A stretch of DNA of 64,000 nucleotides from Leguminivora glycinivorella (GCF_023078275.1 NC_062996.1:8866001-8930000); one strand, 5' to 3'. Positions 1 to 10,602 are shown, numbered from the stretch's first letter. The notes: a model not told the origin generated them from the sequence alone. Made by a program: numbers and translations.

Positions 1-86
1 GGTAAACCCGTCATACATTTTTTAATATCAATTGTAAAATTGTATATAATATTTATGTAGATAATTATGTGTTTACCATAAATAAA

Positions 87-250
87 CTATTGAATCTTGA
101 ATCTATCGATACGACCTTCAAAACCAAGGGAAGAGCGTACACCCATCTTAAAGGTGGCAACGCACCTCCTCTCGTGTTTCGGGTGTCCCATAGGCGGCGG
201 TGATCGCTTACCACCAGGTGACCTGCCCGCTCGTTTGCCTCCCATTGCAT
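87..250 (-). repeat. LINE/SINE 3'-UTR-like fragment
   Basis: Read on the minus strand, this holds the motif of a purine-rich opening, then 'GGTGGTAAGCGATCACCGCC', followed by a short run of disrupted coding-like sequence. A similar style of fragment (with a poly-A end) lies at 29318-29527. I see no complete ends and no reading frame with protein character. Assignment to a LINE 3' region is by general resemblance only. Confidence 0.35.
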
Positions 251-469
251 AAAAAAATCTAAATAGAGTTCTATAGAATCGCCGTATCCTTATTTTTAAC
301 ATCTTTGAATGGAACAAAGGGACTGGAAGTTTCCAAGCGTTTCATCCCTCTGGGGTTTATTTGCGGTCGCCATTTTGTAACTTTCGTTCGGATTTAAAAG
401 TCACTGTTGGTAAGTTAAGTACTTGAAATGTTTGGGGACAAATTGTTTGCTAGATGAATAATACTACTC

Positions 470-702
470 GTACATTTCGATACAAGTGCGAAAAAGAGGA
501 GGTTCGAAACGAGAGGCGATAAATTAAAACACGACCAAAGTGTGACGACGGAAGTGTTTTAAATCGACACGAGTAACGAATCTCTTTTTCGCACGTGTAT
601 CGAACGACGTTTTTCAGTACAGATGGCCCTCCGAAGTTTCGACATGACATATAATGAACCACTTCTCGCACTAGTGCGTAAAAAAACACCATCTGTACTG
701 AA
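470..702 (+). repeat. Family A foldback-type dispersed repeat
   Basis: The repeat has two internal inverted modules. The first runs from CGATACAAGTGCG to CGCACGTGTATCG. The second runs from TCAGTACAGATGG to CCATCTGTACTGA, next to GCACTAGTGC. Other copies are at 28270-28460, 28478-28700, 46430-46620, 56920-57115 (inverted) and 57603-58125 (split by a SINE). No reading frame with protein character is present. Copies differ by point changes and short indels, so this is an old non-autonomous family, probably a MITE; the ends are estimates. Confidence 0.7.
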
Positions 703-803
703 TAACGATAATGTACCTAATGATATCCTTAGGTTTATTATTTGACCCATTTGACACATAATAACCATTTCTCTGATTTATGTGTAAATATGTTATGTAT
801 GTT

Positions 804-1052
804 TCCCGTGTGGTGACGGGTTAAGAATTTCACCACCCCCTTTCTTCCCGTGGGTGTCGTAGAAGTCGACTGTGGGATATGGGTTAAATTGTGGCGTAGG
901 CGAGAGGCTGGCAACCTGTCACTGCAATGTCACAATTCAGATTTCTTTCAACCCCTTTTTGCCAAGAGTGGCACTGAATGAAACTTAGTAGTTCATGTGC
1001 TCTGCCTCCCCCTTTATGGGATACAGGCGTGATTATATGTATGTATGTATGT
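804..1052 (+). mobile_element. Family B SINE-like retroposon
   Basis: The copy begins near GTGTGGTGACGGGTTAAG, passes through CACTGCAATGTCACA, and ends in GATACAGGCGTGATT followed by a (TATG)n tail. Other copies are at 10055, 10814, 10976, 44796, 48774, 52376, 60785 and 61985. Several show target-site duplications and 5' truncation, which is retrotransposition behaviour. I see no A or B box, so the promoter type is unknown; it may be the 3' end of a LINE rather than a SINE. Confidence 0.7.
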
Positions 1053-1221
1053 TAAATACCAATATATGGCGCCACCTATTCGAGAAGATTTATTCTTAAT
1101 ATTTCGACCGTAAGTTTTTTTCTTGGATTATTTATTTTACATAGTCTACAAACTATTTTTATTGGTTTTTATTTACTTTGAGGACGTTTTAATTTACGTT
1201 GGTCAAATACATTATATTACT

Positions 1222-1331
1222 TATTTATTTATTTAAATTTTATTGCACAAATTTACAAAAAATAGTACGAATTTCGGACTTAACGCGTTGAGGCATTCTC
1301 TATCAGTCAACCATTGGGCTCAACAGAGACC
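1222..1331 (-). mobile_element. Family C LINE 3'-end fragment
   Basis: On the minus strand this reads CTCTGTTGAGCCCAATGGTTG..., then an AATAAA-like signal and a (TAAA)n tail. Related fragments lie at 2026-2085 (minus), 33545-33668 (plus), 41504-41611 (plus) and 48850-48962 (plus). The short length and absence of coding sequence indicate 5'-truncated copies of a non-LTR retrotransposon. Confidence 0.6.
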
Positions 1332-1468
1332 TTAGTTTGGTGCAGGATTTTTAAAATTAAATAAGAAAACACAAGTCAATATTCACAATTTCACACTTAT
1401 CGCAATAAACCTAATTATATACATATTCAGAATAAAATAATATATAAATAAACATAAGTACATATATA

Positions 1469-1951
1469 CAGGGTGCCCGGTAATTAATGGACAACCTTTT
1501 AACCACCAAGAGGGCACCTTATACTGGTCCAGAAAATCGACTTTTAGGTTTAGTAAAAGTCGCCTGGTTTTCGAGATTTTCACACTTTTTAAAATTTTAG
1601 GTAGTATTAAAATTTTAAAAATTGTGAAAATCTCGAAAACCAGGCGACTTTTACTAAACCATTTTTTGACCAGTATAAGGTGCCCTCTTGGTGGTTAAAA
1701 GGCCTGTCGCCTGGTTTTCGAGATTTTCACACTTTATGTCGGTACTAACCTTAATGTCGGTTTTCTGGGCCACTATAAGGTGCCCTCTTGGTGGTTAAAA
1801 GGTTGCCCATTAATATCCATTGAAATTTTAGAAAGTGTGAAAATCTCGAAAACCAGGCGACTTTTACTAAACCTTAATGTCGATTTTCTGGACCAGTATA
1901 AGGTGCCCTCTTGGTGGATAAAAGGTTGTCCATTAATTACCGGGCACCCTG
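1469..1951. mobile_element. TA-flanked TIR element (mariner-type MITE) with nested inverted repeats
   Basis: Terminal inverted repeats start CAGGGTGCCCGGTAATTAAT at the left and end with the complement at 1951. They match over roughly 75 bp with a few differences. TA dinucleotides lie immediately outside both ends (1467-1468 and 1952-1953), the expected Tc1/mariner duplication. Internally the module TCGCCTGGTTTTCGAGATTT recurs four times in both orientations, so the 483-bp element is a nest of duplicated arms. No transposase frame is present; it must be non-autonomous. Confidence 0.8.
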
Positions 1952-2169
1952 TATAATAATTTCCTACCTAGTGTGAGGCATAATACAAGTACTTAGTCAC
2001 GACTCACTGTGGTTATACAATTAATGTACTTATTCATTTATTCCAAAAGGCGGACTTAATGCTTAATAGCCAACCAACAGGCCAAAAATTAAGGTAGGCT
2101 ACGTCAGGGACACAGCCGCGATGGATAACGTGAAACGTAGGTGTGGACCACCGCTGTTGAGGAGGGGAC
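1952..2169. other. Spacer, no gene seen
   Basis: This spacer holds a family C fragment on the minus strand (about 2026-2085) and otherwise unremarkable AT-rich sequence leading into the GC-rich array. No coding region is supported. Confidence 0.5.
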
Positions 2170-4430
2170 GTAACTAACTAGCGAAGGCCGCAGGCCGAGC
2201 TGCGGACAGACAGTGCTCCCGCACAGAGCAATAAAAAATGTGTGTAAAAAGCGAAGCGGCGGGCCGGAGGCCCAACGCTGAGCTTCGAAACTCAGCGAAG
2301 GCCGAAGGCCGAGCTCCGCGTAGGGCCGAAGGCCCGGAGCGTCCCTGAAGCGCTCCCAAGCACGCGAGGCCGCAGGCCTCGCTGCGGACAGATAGCGCTC
2401 CCACACAGAGCAATAATAAAAGTGTCTAAAATGCGAAGCGGCGGGCCGGAGGCCCAACGCTGAGCTTCGAAACTCAGCGAAGGCCGAAGGCCGAGCTCCG
2501 CGTAGGGCCGAAGGCCCGGAGCGTCCCCGAAGCGCTCCCTAGCACGCGAGGCCGCAGGCCGAGCTGCGGACAGATAGCGCTCCCACACAGAGCAACAATA
2601 AAAGTGTCTAAAAAGCGAAGCGGCGGGCCGGAGGCCCAACGCTGAGCTTCGAAACCCAGCGAAGGCCGAAGGCCGAGCTCCGCGTAGGGCCGAAGGCCCG
2701 GAGCGTCCTCGAAGCGCTCCCAAGCACGCGAGGCCGCAGGCCTCGCTGCGGACAGATAGCGCTCCCACACAAGGCAATAATAAAAGTGTCTAAGAAGCGA
2801 AGCGGCGGGCCGGAGGCCCAACGCTGAGCTTCGAAAATCAGCGAAGGCCGAAGGCCGAGCTCCGCGTAGGGCCGAAGGCCCGGAGCGTCCCCGAAACGCT
2901 CCCTAGCACGCGAGGCCGCAGGCCGAGCTGCGGACAGATAGCGCTCCCACACAGAGCAACAATAAAAGTGTCTAAAAAGCGAAGCGGCGGGCCGGAGGCC
3001 CAACGCTGAGCTTCGAAACCCAGCGAAGGCCGAAGGCCGAGCTCCGCGTAGGGCCGAAGGCCCGGAGCGTCCCCGAAGAGCTCCCAAGCACGCGAGGCTG
3101 CAGGCCGAGCTGCGGACAGATAGTGCTCCCACACAGAGCAATAATAAAAGTGTCTAAAAAGCGAAGCGGCGGGCCGGAGGCCCAACGCTAAGCTTCGAAA
3201 CCCAGCGAAGGCCGAAGGCCGAGCTCCGCGTAGGGCCGAAGGCCCGGAGCGTCCCCGAAGCGCTCCCTAGCACGCGAGGCCGCAGGCCGAGCTGCGGACA
3301 GATAGCGCTCCCACACAGAGCAACAATAAAAGTGTCTAAAAAGCGAAGCGGCGGGCCGGAGGCCCAACGCTGAGCTTTGAAACCCAGCGAAGGCCGAAGG
3401 CCGAGCTCCGCGTAGGGCCGAAGGCCCGGAGCGTCCTCGAAGCGCTCCCAAGCACGCGAGGCCGCAGGCCTCGCTGCGGACAGATAGCGCTCCCACACAA
3501 GGCAATAATAAAAGTGTCTAAGAAGCGAAGCGGCGGGCCGGAGGCCCAACGCTGAGCTTCGAAAATCAGCGAAGGCCGAAGGCCGAGCTCCGCGTAGGGC
3601 CGAAGGCCCGGAGCGTCCCCGAAGCGCTCCCTAGCACGCGAGGCCGCAGGCCGAGCTGCGGACAGATAGCGCTCCCACACAGAGCAACAATAAAAGTGTC
3701 TAAAAAGCGAAGCGGCGGGCCGGAGGCCCAACGCTGAGCTTCGAAACCCAGCGAAGGCCGAAGGCCGAGCTCCGCGTAGGGCCGAAGGCCCGGAGCGTCC
3801 CCGAAGAGCTCCCAAGCACGCGAGGCTGCAGGCCGAGCTGCGGACAGATAGTGCTCCCACACAGAGCAATAATAAGAGTGTCTAAAAAGCGAAGCGGCGG
3901 GCCAGAGGCCCAACGCTGAGCTTCGAAACCCAGCGAAGGCCGAAGGCCGAGCTGCGGACAGATAGTGCCCCCACACAGAGCAATAATAAAAGTATCTAAA
4001 AAGCGAAGCGGCGGGCCGGAGACCCAACGCTGAGCTTCGAAACTCAGCGAAGGCCGAAGGCCGAGCTCCGCGTAGGGCCAAAGGTCCGGAGCGTCCCCGA
4101 GTCGCTCCCAAGCACGCGAGGCCGCAGGCTGAGCTGCGGATAGATAGCGCTCCCACACAGAGCAATAATAAAAGTGTCTAAAAAGCGAAGCGGCGGTCCA
4201 GAGGCCCGACGCTAAGTATCGAAACCCAGCGAAGGCCGAAGGCCGAGCTCCGCGTAGGGCCAAAGGCCCGGAGCGTCCCCGATGCGCTCTCAAGTACGCG
4301 AGAGCGCATGCCGAGCTGCGGACAGACAGTGCTCTCAGGCAGAACAATAATAAAAGTGTGTAAAATGTGTTCCGCGTGAGAGCACTATCTATCTACAGCT
4401 CGGCCTGCGGCCTCGCGTGAAAACACGAAA
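2170..4430 (+). repeat. GC-rich 182-bp satellite array with 728-bp higher-order repeat
   Basis: The landmark GTGTCTAAAAAGCGAAGCGG recurs every 182 bp from about 2422 to 3878, then at irregular spacing to about 4176, giving some 11-12 units. Units four apart are nearly identical (a 728-bp higher-order period). Each unit is a chain of short palindromes with GNA loops: GGGCCGGAGGCCC, GGCCGAAGGCC, GGGCCGAAGGCCC, AGGCCGCAGGCC and GCGAAGC. A short inverted unit closes the array at about 4380-4430. Long frames on the minus strand arise only from the high GC and are not genes. The unit core is shared with the Helitron interior at 17040-17130. Confidence 0.9.
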
Positions 4431-4461
4431 GGTAAACAAAAGACAAGACCTAGGTACATAT

Positions 4462-4702
4462 AAATAAATAAATATTGGACGACACCTTACACAGATCAAC
4501 CTAGCCCCAAACTAAGCAAAGCTGCACTATGGGTGCTAGGCGACGATATACATACTTATTATACAGAAAACATCCATGACTCAGGAACAAATACCTACCT
4601 GTGTTCGTTACACAATTAAATGCCCTTACCGGGATTCGAACCCAAGACCGCGCGCCGCGGCTTAGCAGGCAGGGTACTATAAACTACGTCAGACCAGTCG
4701 TC
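4462..4702 (-). mobile_element. tRNA-derived SINE (minus)
   Basis: The tRNA-like head is at the right: GACGACTGGTCTGACGTAG (degraded A box), then the B-box region GGTTCGAATCCCGGTAAGG. The body contains TGAGTCATGGATGTTTTCTG, and the tail TAAATAAATAAATA is at the left. The A box is more damaged than in the copy at 38607. Confidence 0.8.
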
Positions 4703-4880
4703 TAAGTGTAAGTAGTAGGTACGTATAATGTCGCTGGCACTTATACTACATAGCTAGTCTTACAATTAGTTTGAGGACTTCGACGCTAATAGGTTCGTTT
4801 TATGGAAGGTGTCTTCTAATATACATATTTGAGTATCTTTGTATATTTACAACTATAAATTTTCGATACCCATCAAAAAG

Positions 4881-4970
4881 ACCAAATTCTCAAGCAAACA
4901 CCCGAACATTAAAAATACCAAATTCTCAAGCAAACACCCGAACATTAAAAATACCAAATTCTCAAGCAAC
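4881..4970 (+). repeat. 36-bp tandem repeat, 2.5 units
   Basis: The unit ACCAAATTCTCAAGCAAACA plus 16 bases repeats at 4881, 4917 and 4953 with almost no change. It lies inside an open frame from 4771 to 5067. Because 36 is a multiple of three, repetition alone would keep that frame open, so I do not call it a gene. Confidence 0.8.
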
Positions 4971-4979
4971 CGCTGCCGG

Positions 4980-5720
4980 TTCCATTTACTGCCGCCGCGC
5001 CGCTACAGATTCTGATGCATTATTTGAGAATATTAATATGTTACTTACTGAATTTGAACTACAATGAATCATTAGGTATTGTTTGATCTTAGTAATAAAA
5101 GTATTTCGCGGCAGTTTAATGTTTTAAATTTTGCATACGATGGCCTTACACGAATCGAAAGAGACAACATTGCTGCCATACATTCTAATACTTATTTGAG
5201 CAGGTGAATATGTTTTACTATAGAAAAAGTATATTTATTGTAATCCTCACTAGTTAGTTTTAGTATTTTAAGTACTTTTTTACGGTTACATGCTTTAATT
5301 TTTGCATACGGTGGCCTTAAACGAATCGGAAGGGACAAGATTGCTTCGGTATGTTATATGCGACGGCGGCGCCATACATTCTAATGCATATTTGAGGAGA
5401 TTAATATGTTTTACTATAGAAAATGTATATTTATTGTGATCTTTATTAGTTAATCTTAGTATTTTTAATAATTTTTGATTGTTGTATGCTTTAATTTTCC
5501 CATACGATTGCCTCAAACGAATTGAAAGAGTCACGATTGCCAACAAGTTTCAGTACATTGGCAGCCGTTGCCGCCGCCATAGTTTCTAATGCATTATTTG
5601 ATAAGATGAATAAGTTTTACTATAGATAATGTACATTTATTTTAATCCTTATTAGTTAATCGTAGTGTTTTGAGTAATTTTTGACAGTTGTATGCTTTAA
5701 TTTTTGCATACGATGTCCTC
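4980..5720 (+). repeat. Diverged tandem repeat of about 200 bp, 3-4 units
   Basis: Recurring landmarks are ATTCTAATGCATTATTTGA, GTTTTACTATAGAAAATGTA and GCTTTAATTTTTGCATACGA, spaced at about 190-205 bp. Units are heavily diverged, so this is an old duplication series. It starts directly after the 36-bp repeat. No convincing coding sequence is present. Confidence 0.7.
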
Positions 5721-6371
5721 AAATATGAACAATCGCCATTTTTTTGTAAAAATTGCCACATTATTGAATTTTTCCAGCTGGTCATAAATAAATATGTTAG
5801 TTTTTTATAATATTTAGATAATTAAGCACTAGATCTATCTAACAATACTATTTTATCGTATAGCACAATACAATTTTTGTACGTAATTGCTGAACAAACA
5901 CTACAAAAAACGTAATTTTTGGCCCGAATTGAACGCTTTTACCCCAAAAGTGGCACCATCTGTATCAGCAAATTATGTATGTCCGAGTAATGGCTACTTT
6001 CCCCTTTACGGTCATATTAAAATTGTCTATGTAGGTATTATAGTTACAGAGATATAAGCCACGGCGCCATAACACTTTTCGTTACACCTGGTTTTCGGTC
6101 CGGTCACTCTACTACGGGTTTTTAAAGACGTTCACCTAACGTTTCACGTCAAAAGAGAAATTTAAAACCGAAAATTAAATGTAATAAAAAGAAAACACGG
6201 TGTATATCATAAGTTGGAACAAAGCGTGTAATGTCGGTTGAACCGTTTATCTATAGTCCGGAGGATCGATGTTATCAAATATTTAATGGGTCATAACCCA
6301 ATTACTTGCTATAGCGACGCGTTCTTGGTTTCCGTCAATATAGAATAGAATAGATTATTTTATATTTAATA
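5721..6371. other. AT-rich unique-looking sequence
   Basis: I find no reading frame, RNA gene or repeat end that I can support here. The sequence is AT-rich with scattered poly-A and poly-T runs. Confidence 0.4.
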
Positions 6372-6621
6372 TAAATAAATATAAATATTGGGGGACCTCT
6401 TACACAGATCAACTTAGCCCCAAACTAAGCAAAGCTTGTACTATTGGGTGCTAAGCGACGATATACATACTTAAATAGATAAATACATACTTATATACAT
6501 AGAAAACATCCATGACTCAGGAACAAATATCTGTACTCATCACACAAATAAATGCCCTTACCGAACCCAGGACCGCGGCGCAGCAGGCAGGGTCACTACC
6601 GACTGAGCCAGACCGGTCGTC
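6372..6621 (-). mobile_element. tRNA-derived SINE (minus)
   Basis: The head GACGACCGGTCTGGCTCAGT (A box) is at 6602-6621 and the (TAAA)-like tail is at the left. A small deletion removes part of the B box: CTTACC is followed directly by GAACCCAGGACC. This copy is therefore unlikely to be transcribed by RNA polymerase III. Confidence 0.85.
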
Positions 6622-6695
6622 TTTTTTTAACATCAGTTTGGACAAATATAACAAAGATAAATACAACACAATCTAGATGTTAAATTGGGAGCCCA

Positions 6696-6744
6696 CAGCG
6701 CTTCGGCATGCAGTGGCATATTGCCACGTCATGCCGAAGCGCTG
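6696..6744. other. 49-bp near-perfect hairpin
   Basis: The arms CAGCGCTTCGGCATG (6696-6710) and CATGCCGAAGCGCTG (6730-6744) are perfectly complementary. The inner stem GTGGCA/TGCCAC extends the hairpin. No repeat family boundary is clear. It could be a tiny MITE relic; a miRNA-like precursor is possible but unsupported. Confidence 0.7.
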
Positions 6745-6793
6745 ATTTTCATTTTATCAAATACTGAAAGCAACGAGGAAAGAGTATTATGTA

Positions 6794-6964
6794 CTAGCTT
6801 TTGACCGCGGCTTCGCTCGCGTTAGAAAGAGACAGAAAGTAGCCTATGTCACTTTCAACTGTCTTCATTTCAAAAATCACGTCAATTCGTCGCTTCGTTT
6901 TGCCGTTTTGGGACAAACAAACAGACACACACACTTTCCCATTTATTTATAATATTAATATGGA
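6794..6964 (-). mobile_element. Short non-autonomous Helitron (minus)
   Basis: Read on the minus strand it starts A|TCCATATTAATATTATAAAT and ends GCGAAGCCGCGGTCAAAAGCTAG|T. The TC start, CTAG end, subterminal GCGAAGC hairpin and insertion between A and T fit Helitron rules. Full copies of the same family are at 28865, 30397 and 57394; partial ones are at 9690, 49584 and 50567. Confidence 0.8.
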
Positions 6965-6972
6965 TAGATAAC

Positions 6973-7608
6973 CTAACCACAAAATTAAAATTTTGAAAAA
7001 ACCTCCGACATAGCGGACCGATTTTAATGAAACATGGCTAAGAACACTCCCGACTAATTCAGCTTTCAAACAAAAAAAAACCGGCCAAGTGCGAGTCGGA
7101 CTCGCGCACCGAGGGTTCCGTACAAAATTAAAAATTTATGGTTTTCGTAATTTTTCCTTTATCTATGCTATAAGACGTTGCTTCGTACCAAATTTCAAGA
7201 TTCTGAGTTCACGGGAAGCACCCTGTAGGTTTTGATTCCCTTGCAAGTGTCGAAAATTTGCGGCATAAACGGCTGTATCTTTTGATTGCGTTGGCTTAGA
7301 AGTTTGATTTTTTCACAGCTTCAAGGGACAGTAGACCTGATTAATTGATATAAATTTCAGCTTCATACCTCCACGCGTTCCTGAGAAAAAGGGTCTTGAC
7401 AGACGGACGGACGGACGGACAGACGGACAACAAAGTGATCCTATAAGGGTTCCGTTTTTTCCTTTTGAGGTACGGAACCCTAAAAATAAACTAAAACAAA
7501 ATGCCACAGACAGACACACACACAGACAGACGGATAGACAAACCGACAGACAGACAGACACGTCAAACTTATAACACCACGTCGTTTTTGAGTCGGGGGT
7601 TAAAAACT
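6973..7608 (+). repeat. Family E repeat split by a family D insertion
   Basis: The left half of family E (AAAATTTTGAAAAAACCTCC through GAACACTCCCGACTAATTCAG) lies at 6973-7076. The right half ((GACA)n, then CACGTCAAACTTATAACACC) lies at 7498-7608. Between them is a family D unit (7077-7490). Other uninterrupted E copies at 42850 and 47425 show that the halves are normally adjacent, although some E sequence is missing at the junction. Confidence 0.75.
7077..7490 (+). repeat. Family D dispersed repeat
   Basis: The unit starts CCGGCCAAGTGCGAGTCGG, contains a short (GGAC)n tract and ends near TTTTGAGGTACGGAACCCTA. It is a single unit, whereas the copy at 29533-30322 carries a duplicated body. 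No coding sequence is present. The class is unknown to me; the GTTCCGTA/TACGGAAC motifs near the two ends form a short inverted pair. Confidence 0.7.
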
Positions 7609-7934
7609 GTTCTGCGACATTACAAATCCACCATTTTGCTATTTCAAACAATTTTCACCTAAAATCTACCCCAGTTTGGCAAAAAATGGCAGCACTGAGT
7701 GCTTGGATTGGGGACCATTAGTGGTCACTATTAGACTTGGGAACGCTCCGTCAAAGACCAGTTAGTCACACAGACTGCATGGGAATGAGTTCTATCCTCG
7801 TATATAAGGCCCACCTTAGCACAGTATAATAAAGAGTACTATCGTACAGTATGGCCACTCCCGCTCCCCGCTGAAAGAGCCGCCCACCCCCTCTCGCTTA
7901 CCTCACAGTTACCGCCTGTCAAAAGCGCGAACAG
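7609..7934. other. Intergenic sequence upstream of LINE
   Basis: This stretch contains the promoter-like string GTATATAAGGCCC at about 7800, but no downstream frame uses it. GAACAG at 7929-7934 is the left target-site duplication of the following LINE. Confidence 0.4.
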
Positions 7935-9388
7935 CTAGCATGTATCCTAGCGCTTTTGAGCTTGTGAAGCATGTATCCGAGTGTATAAATGGCAAAATAC
8001 CTGTAGTTTCTTTGTTTCTGGATCTAAGTAAAGCCTTTGACTACGTAAACCACGATAAACTCCTCGGGAAACTTGAATGTTATGGAATAAGAGGCGTAGC
8101 ACTAGAATGGGTTAAAAGTTATTTATCGAATAGGAAACAATGTACAGAAATTGTTAAAATTCAAAAAATGAAAAATCATTATGTCAAAGTCAAATATCGA
8201 TCAAATTTTCGTGAAATTAAAACTGGAGTGCCTCAAGGGAGCAATTTGGGCCCCCTTTTATTTTTAGTCTATATAAATGACCTTCCTCTTACTATTCCCC
8301 ACAAATGCATATTATTCGCTGATGACACTACAATATTGATAAAGGGAGATAATATTCATGAATACGAGAATAATATAAATGATACATTAGCTGACATAAA
8401 TAATTGGACAATCTGTAATAATTTAAATTTAAATATAGAAAAGACATTTTTTATTCAATTTCATTCATATAACAGTAATCCATTGCAATTAAATATTAAT
8501 TATAATAGCCATTGTATATCAAATTGTGAACATATTAAGTTTTTGGGATTATATATTGACCAGCACCTTAATTGGAAAAAACATATCGATTATGTCTGCA
8601 GCAGAATAGATAGATTCGTATTTGCTCTGAGAAAACTTAAAGATACTGTGAATACTGCAGCGGCGCTCACAGCCTATCATGGCTATGTGTCCTCGGTGCT
8701 CAATTATGGTTTGCTACTTTGGGGTAATTCTGTTGATGCCGAAAGAGCCCTACTGCAACAAAAAAAATGCATCCGTGCAATACTTGGCGCATGGGTAATA
8801 GACAGTTGCCGACCACTTTTTAAGGAATTAAAAATATTGCCATTAGCTAGTATGTATATTTTAAAAGCATGCCTATTTGTAAGAGATCGGCCAGACATAT
8901 TTAAAATGAGATCAGAGTTCTTCTCAGGAACACAGAGATCTCAATATCAAAACCTGATATATCAGCCAAGATGCAACACGGCTATATACAAAAATAATGC
9001 ATATAATATGTGTATTCTACTGTATAATAATGCTCCCAATGATATAAGATGTTTAAAAACAACTGATTTTCGGAAGAAAATGAGAAGTTTTCTGTTAGAA
9101 CAATGCTTTTATAGTGTAAAGGAATATATTGAACATAATAATATTAATAAGTAGGTAATCAATGTCTAATTCAAATTAAATTATATTCAATGTACCGTAA
9201 TAAATAATAATGATAATTTTCTAATGTAATCCTAATGTTATGTATTAGTAGCTTTTTTTTGTTTCTTTAATATTTGCACATCGTTTAACCACGATAGAAT
9301 ACTGTGACTGAAAATTCTTACAAGAACAACCTGTAACTACAATTAAGTATTCTTGCAAATAAATGATTGATTGATTGATTGATTGATT
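7935..9388 (+). mobile_element. 5'-truncated LINE with (ATTG)n tail and 6-bp TSD
   Basis: The copy is bounded by the direct repeat GAACAG (7929-7934 and 9389-9394). It starts inside the reverse transcriptase domain and ends in an AATAAATGATTGATTGATTG microsatellite tail. This is target-primed insertion with heavy 5' truncation. The 6-bp TSD is short, so the left boundary is probable rather than certain. The family appears to be the same broad group as the copy at 12065-12976. Confidence 0.75.
7940..9154 (+). pseudogene. Reverse transcriptase C-terminal part of a non-LTR retrotransposon
   Basis: The 404-residue open frame shows RT motifs in order: FLDLSKAFDYVNH (about residues 27-39, catalytic Asp), GVPQGSNLGPLLFLVYIND (about 96-114) and FADDTT (about 125-130, catalytic Asp pair). 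A thumb-like region FLGLYIDQHLNWKKHI and a conserved C-terminus FYSVKEYIEH follow. The endonuclease and the first RT motifs are missing through 5' truncation, and no RNase H is present. The ATG at 7940 is simply the first ATG after the insertion boundary, so this is a dead fragment although its remaining frame is intact. The motif style fits the Jockey/CR1-like assemblage; the exact clade is inference. Confidence 0.85.
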
Positions 9389-9394
9389 GAACAG

Positions 9395-10054
9395 TCGACC
9401 TGTCATATCTCACTCATACAAGCATGGTACGCGTTCACCTACACGAGCTTAGACTGTGTGCTAGGAACGCGCCTCTTTCATATATTTGATGCCAGTGTCC
9501 GAGATGTGACTATAGTTAGATTTCCCATTTTGAATTTGAACCTTTCTATAAGAAGTAAATTGGTAAGATTTTCGTTTGTTTCAAAAAGCAATGTAACAAT
9601 GGAAATTCTACTTTATTTCGTTGATTAAAGATTAAAATTCGTGTGCAACAACTATCTACATTGTAATGTACATTGGGCCTTTGGATTGGGACAAACAAAT
9701 ATTACACACTTTCCCATTTACCTCTAAAATATTAGTATGGATATAAACTAGACGTACAGTCTATCTTACAAACATGTCTGTACAAGCACTAAGACTTTAT
9801 GTATGCGGGTTCATTGACCTGTCTTGAAGAATGTTTACTTTTGCCAGCTGGCAACGTTGCATTGCTTACATTCTGTTTGTAATATTTCGTTTGCAGATGT
9901 TAGTTTTTACAATAGTGAGAGAAAGGCAATAGTAGATCTTAATGAAGATATCAAAGGTACGGAGAAGATTTAATAGCTGACTGTGTCACTAGAGATCAAA
10001 ATAATCTACATATACGAGTATATTATAATTACCTGTACAGGTATTATAATTACC
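9395..10054. other. Mostly unassigned sequence with a Helitron fragment
   Basis: A minus-strand Helitron 5'-end fragment (TTTCCCATTTA...AATATTAGTATGGA) occupies about 9690-9742. The remainder holds short frames without protein character and no RNA gene signals. Confidence 0.45.
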
Positions 10055-10268
10055 TGTGTGGTAACGGGTTAAGAATTTCACCACCCCCTTTCTTCCCGTG
10101 GGTGTCGTAGAAGGCGACTAATATGGGATATGGGTTAAATTGTGGCGTAGGCGAGAGGCTGGCAACCTGTCACTGCAATGTCACAGTTTCGTTTTCTTTC
10201 AACCCCTTATTTGCCAAGAGTGGCACTGAAGCTTTAGTAGTTTCATGTGTTCTGCCTACGCCTTTATG
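10055..10268 (+). mobile_element. Family B SINE-like copy lacking its tail
   Basis: The sequence matches family B from GTGGTAACGGGTTAAGAATT to CCTTTATGGGA, but the (TATG)n tail is gone and a tRNA-type SINE starts about 9 bases later. The missing tail suggests later deletion or insertion at the junction. Confidence 0.65.
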
Positions 10269-10276
10269 GGAAAATA

Positions 10277-10602
10277 CAGCGCTGGTAGCCTAGGGGTAAG
10301 TACATGCGACTTTCGTTCCGTAGGTCGAACCCCAGCTCGCACCAATGAGTTTTTTGGAATTTATGTGCGAAATGTCATTTGATATTTGCCAGTCGCTTTT
10401 CGGTGAAGGAAAACATCGCGAGGAAACCGGACTAATTCCAATAAGGTCTGGTTACCCTTCGCGTTGGAAGGTCAGACGGCAGTAACTTTCGTAAAAACTA
10501 GTGCCAACGCCAAATCTTGGGATTAGTTGTCAAAGCGGACCCCAGGCTCCTATGAGCCGCGGCAAGTGTCGGGATAACGCAAGAAGGATGATGATAAACA
10601 AA
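10277..10602 (+). mobile_element. tRNA-derived SINE, second family
   Basis: The head contains TGGTAGCCTAGGGGTAAG (A-box-like) and GGTCGAACCCC (B-box-like). The body includes GTCGCTTTTCGGTGAAGGAA and CGCGAGGAAACCGGACTAAT, and the tail is AGGATGATGAT. A head-only copy on the minus strand lies at 27449-27536. The family is distinct from the SINE at 38607. Confidence 0.75.

Noticed and set aside
2104..4347. Overlapping minus-strand frames of 79-215 codons rich in Arg, Ala and Ser
   Set aside because: They exist in several overlapping frames, repeat with the 182-bp satellite and have no domain. High GC removes stop codons.
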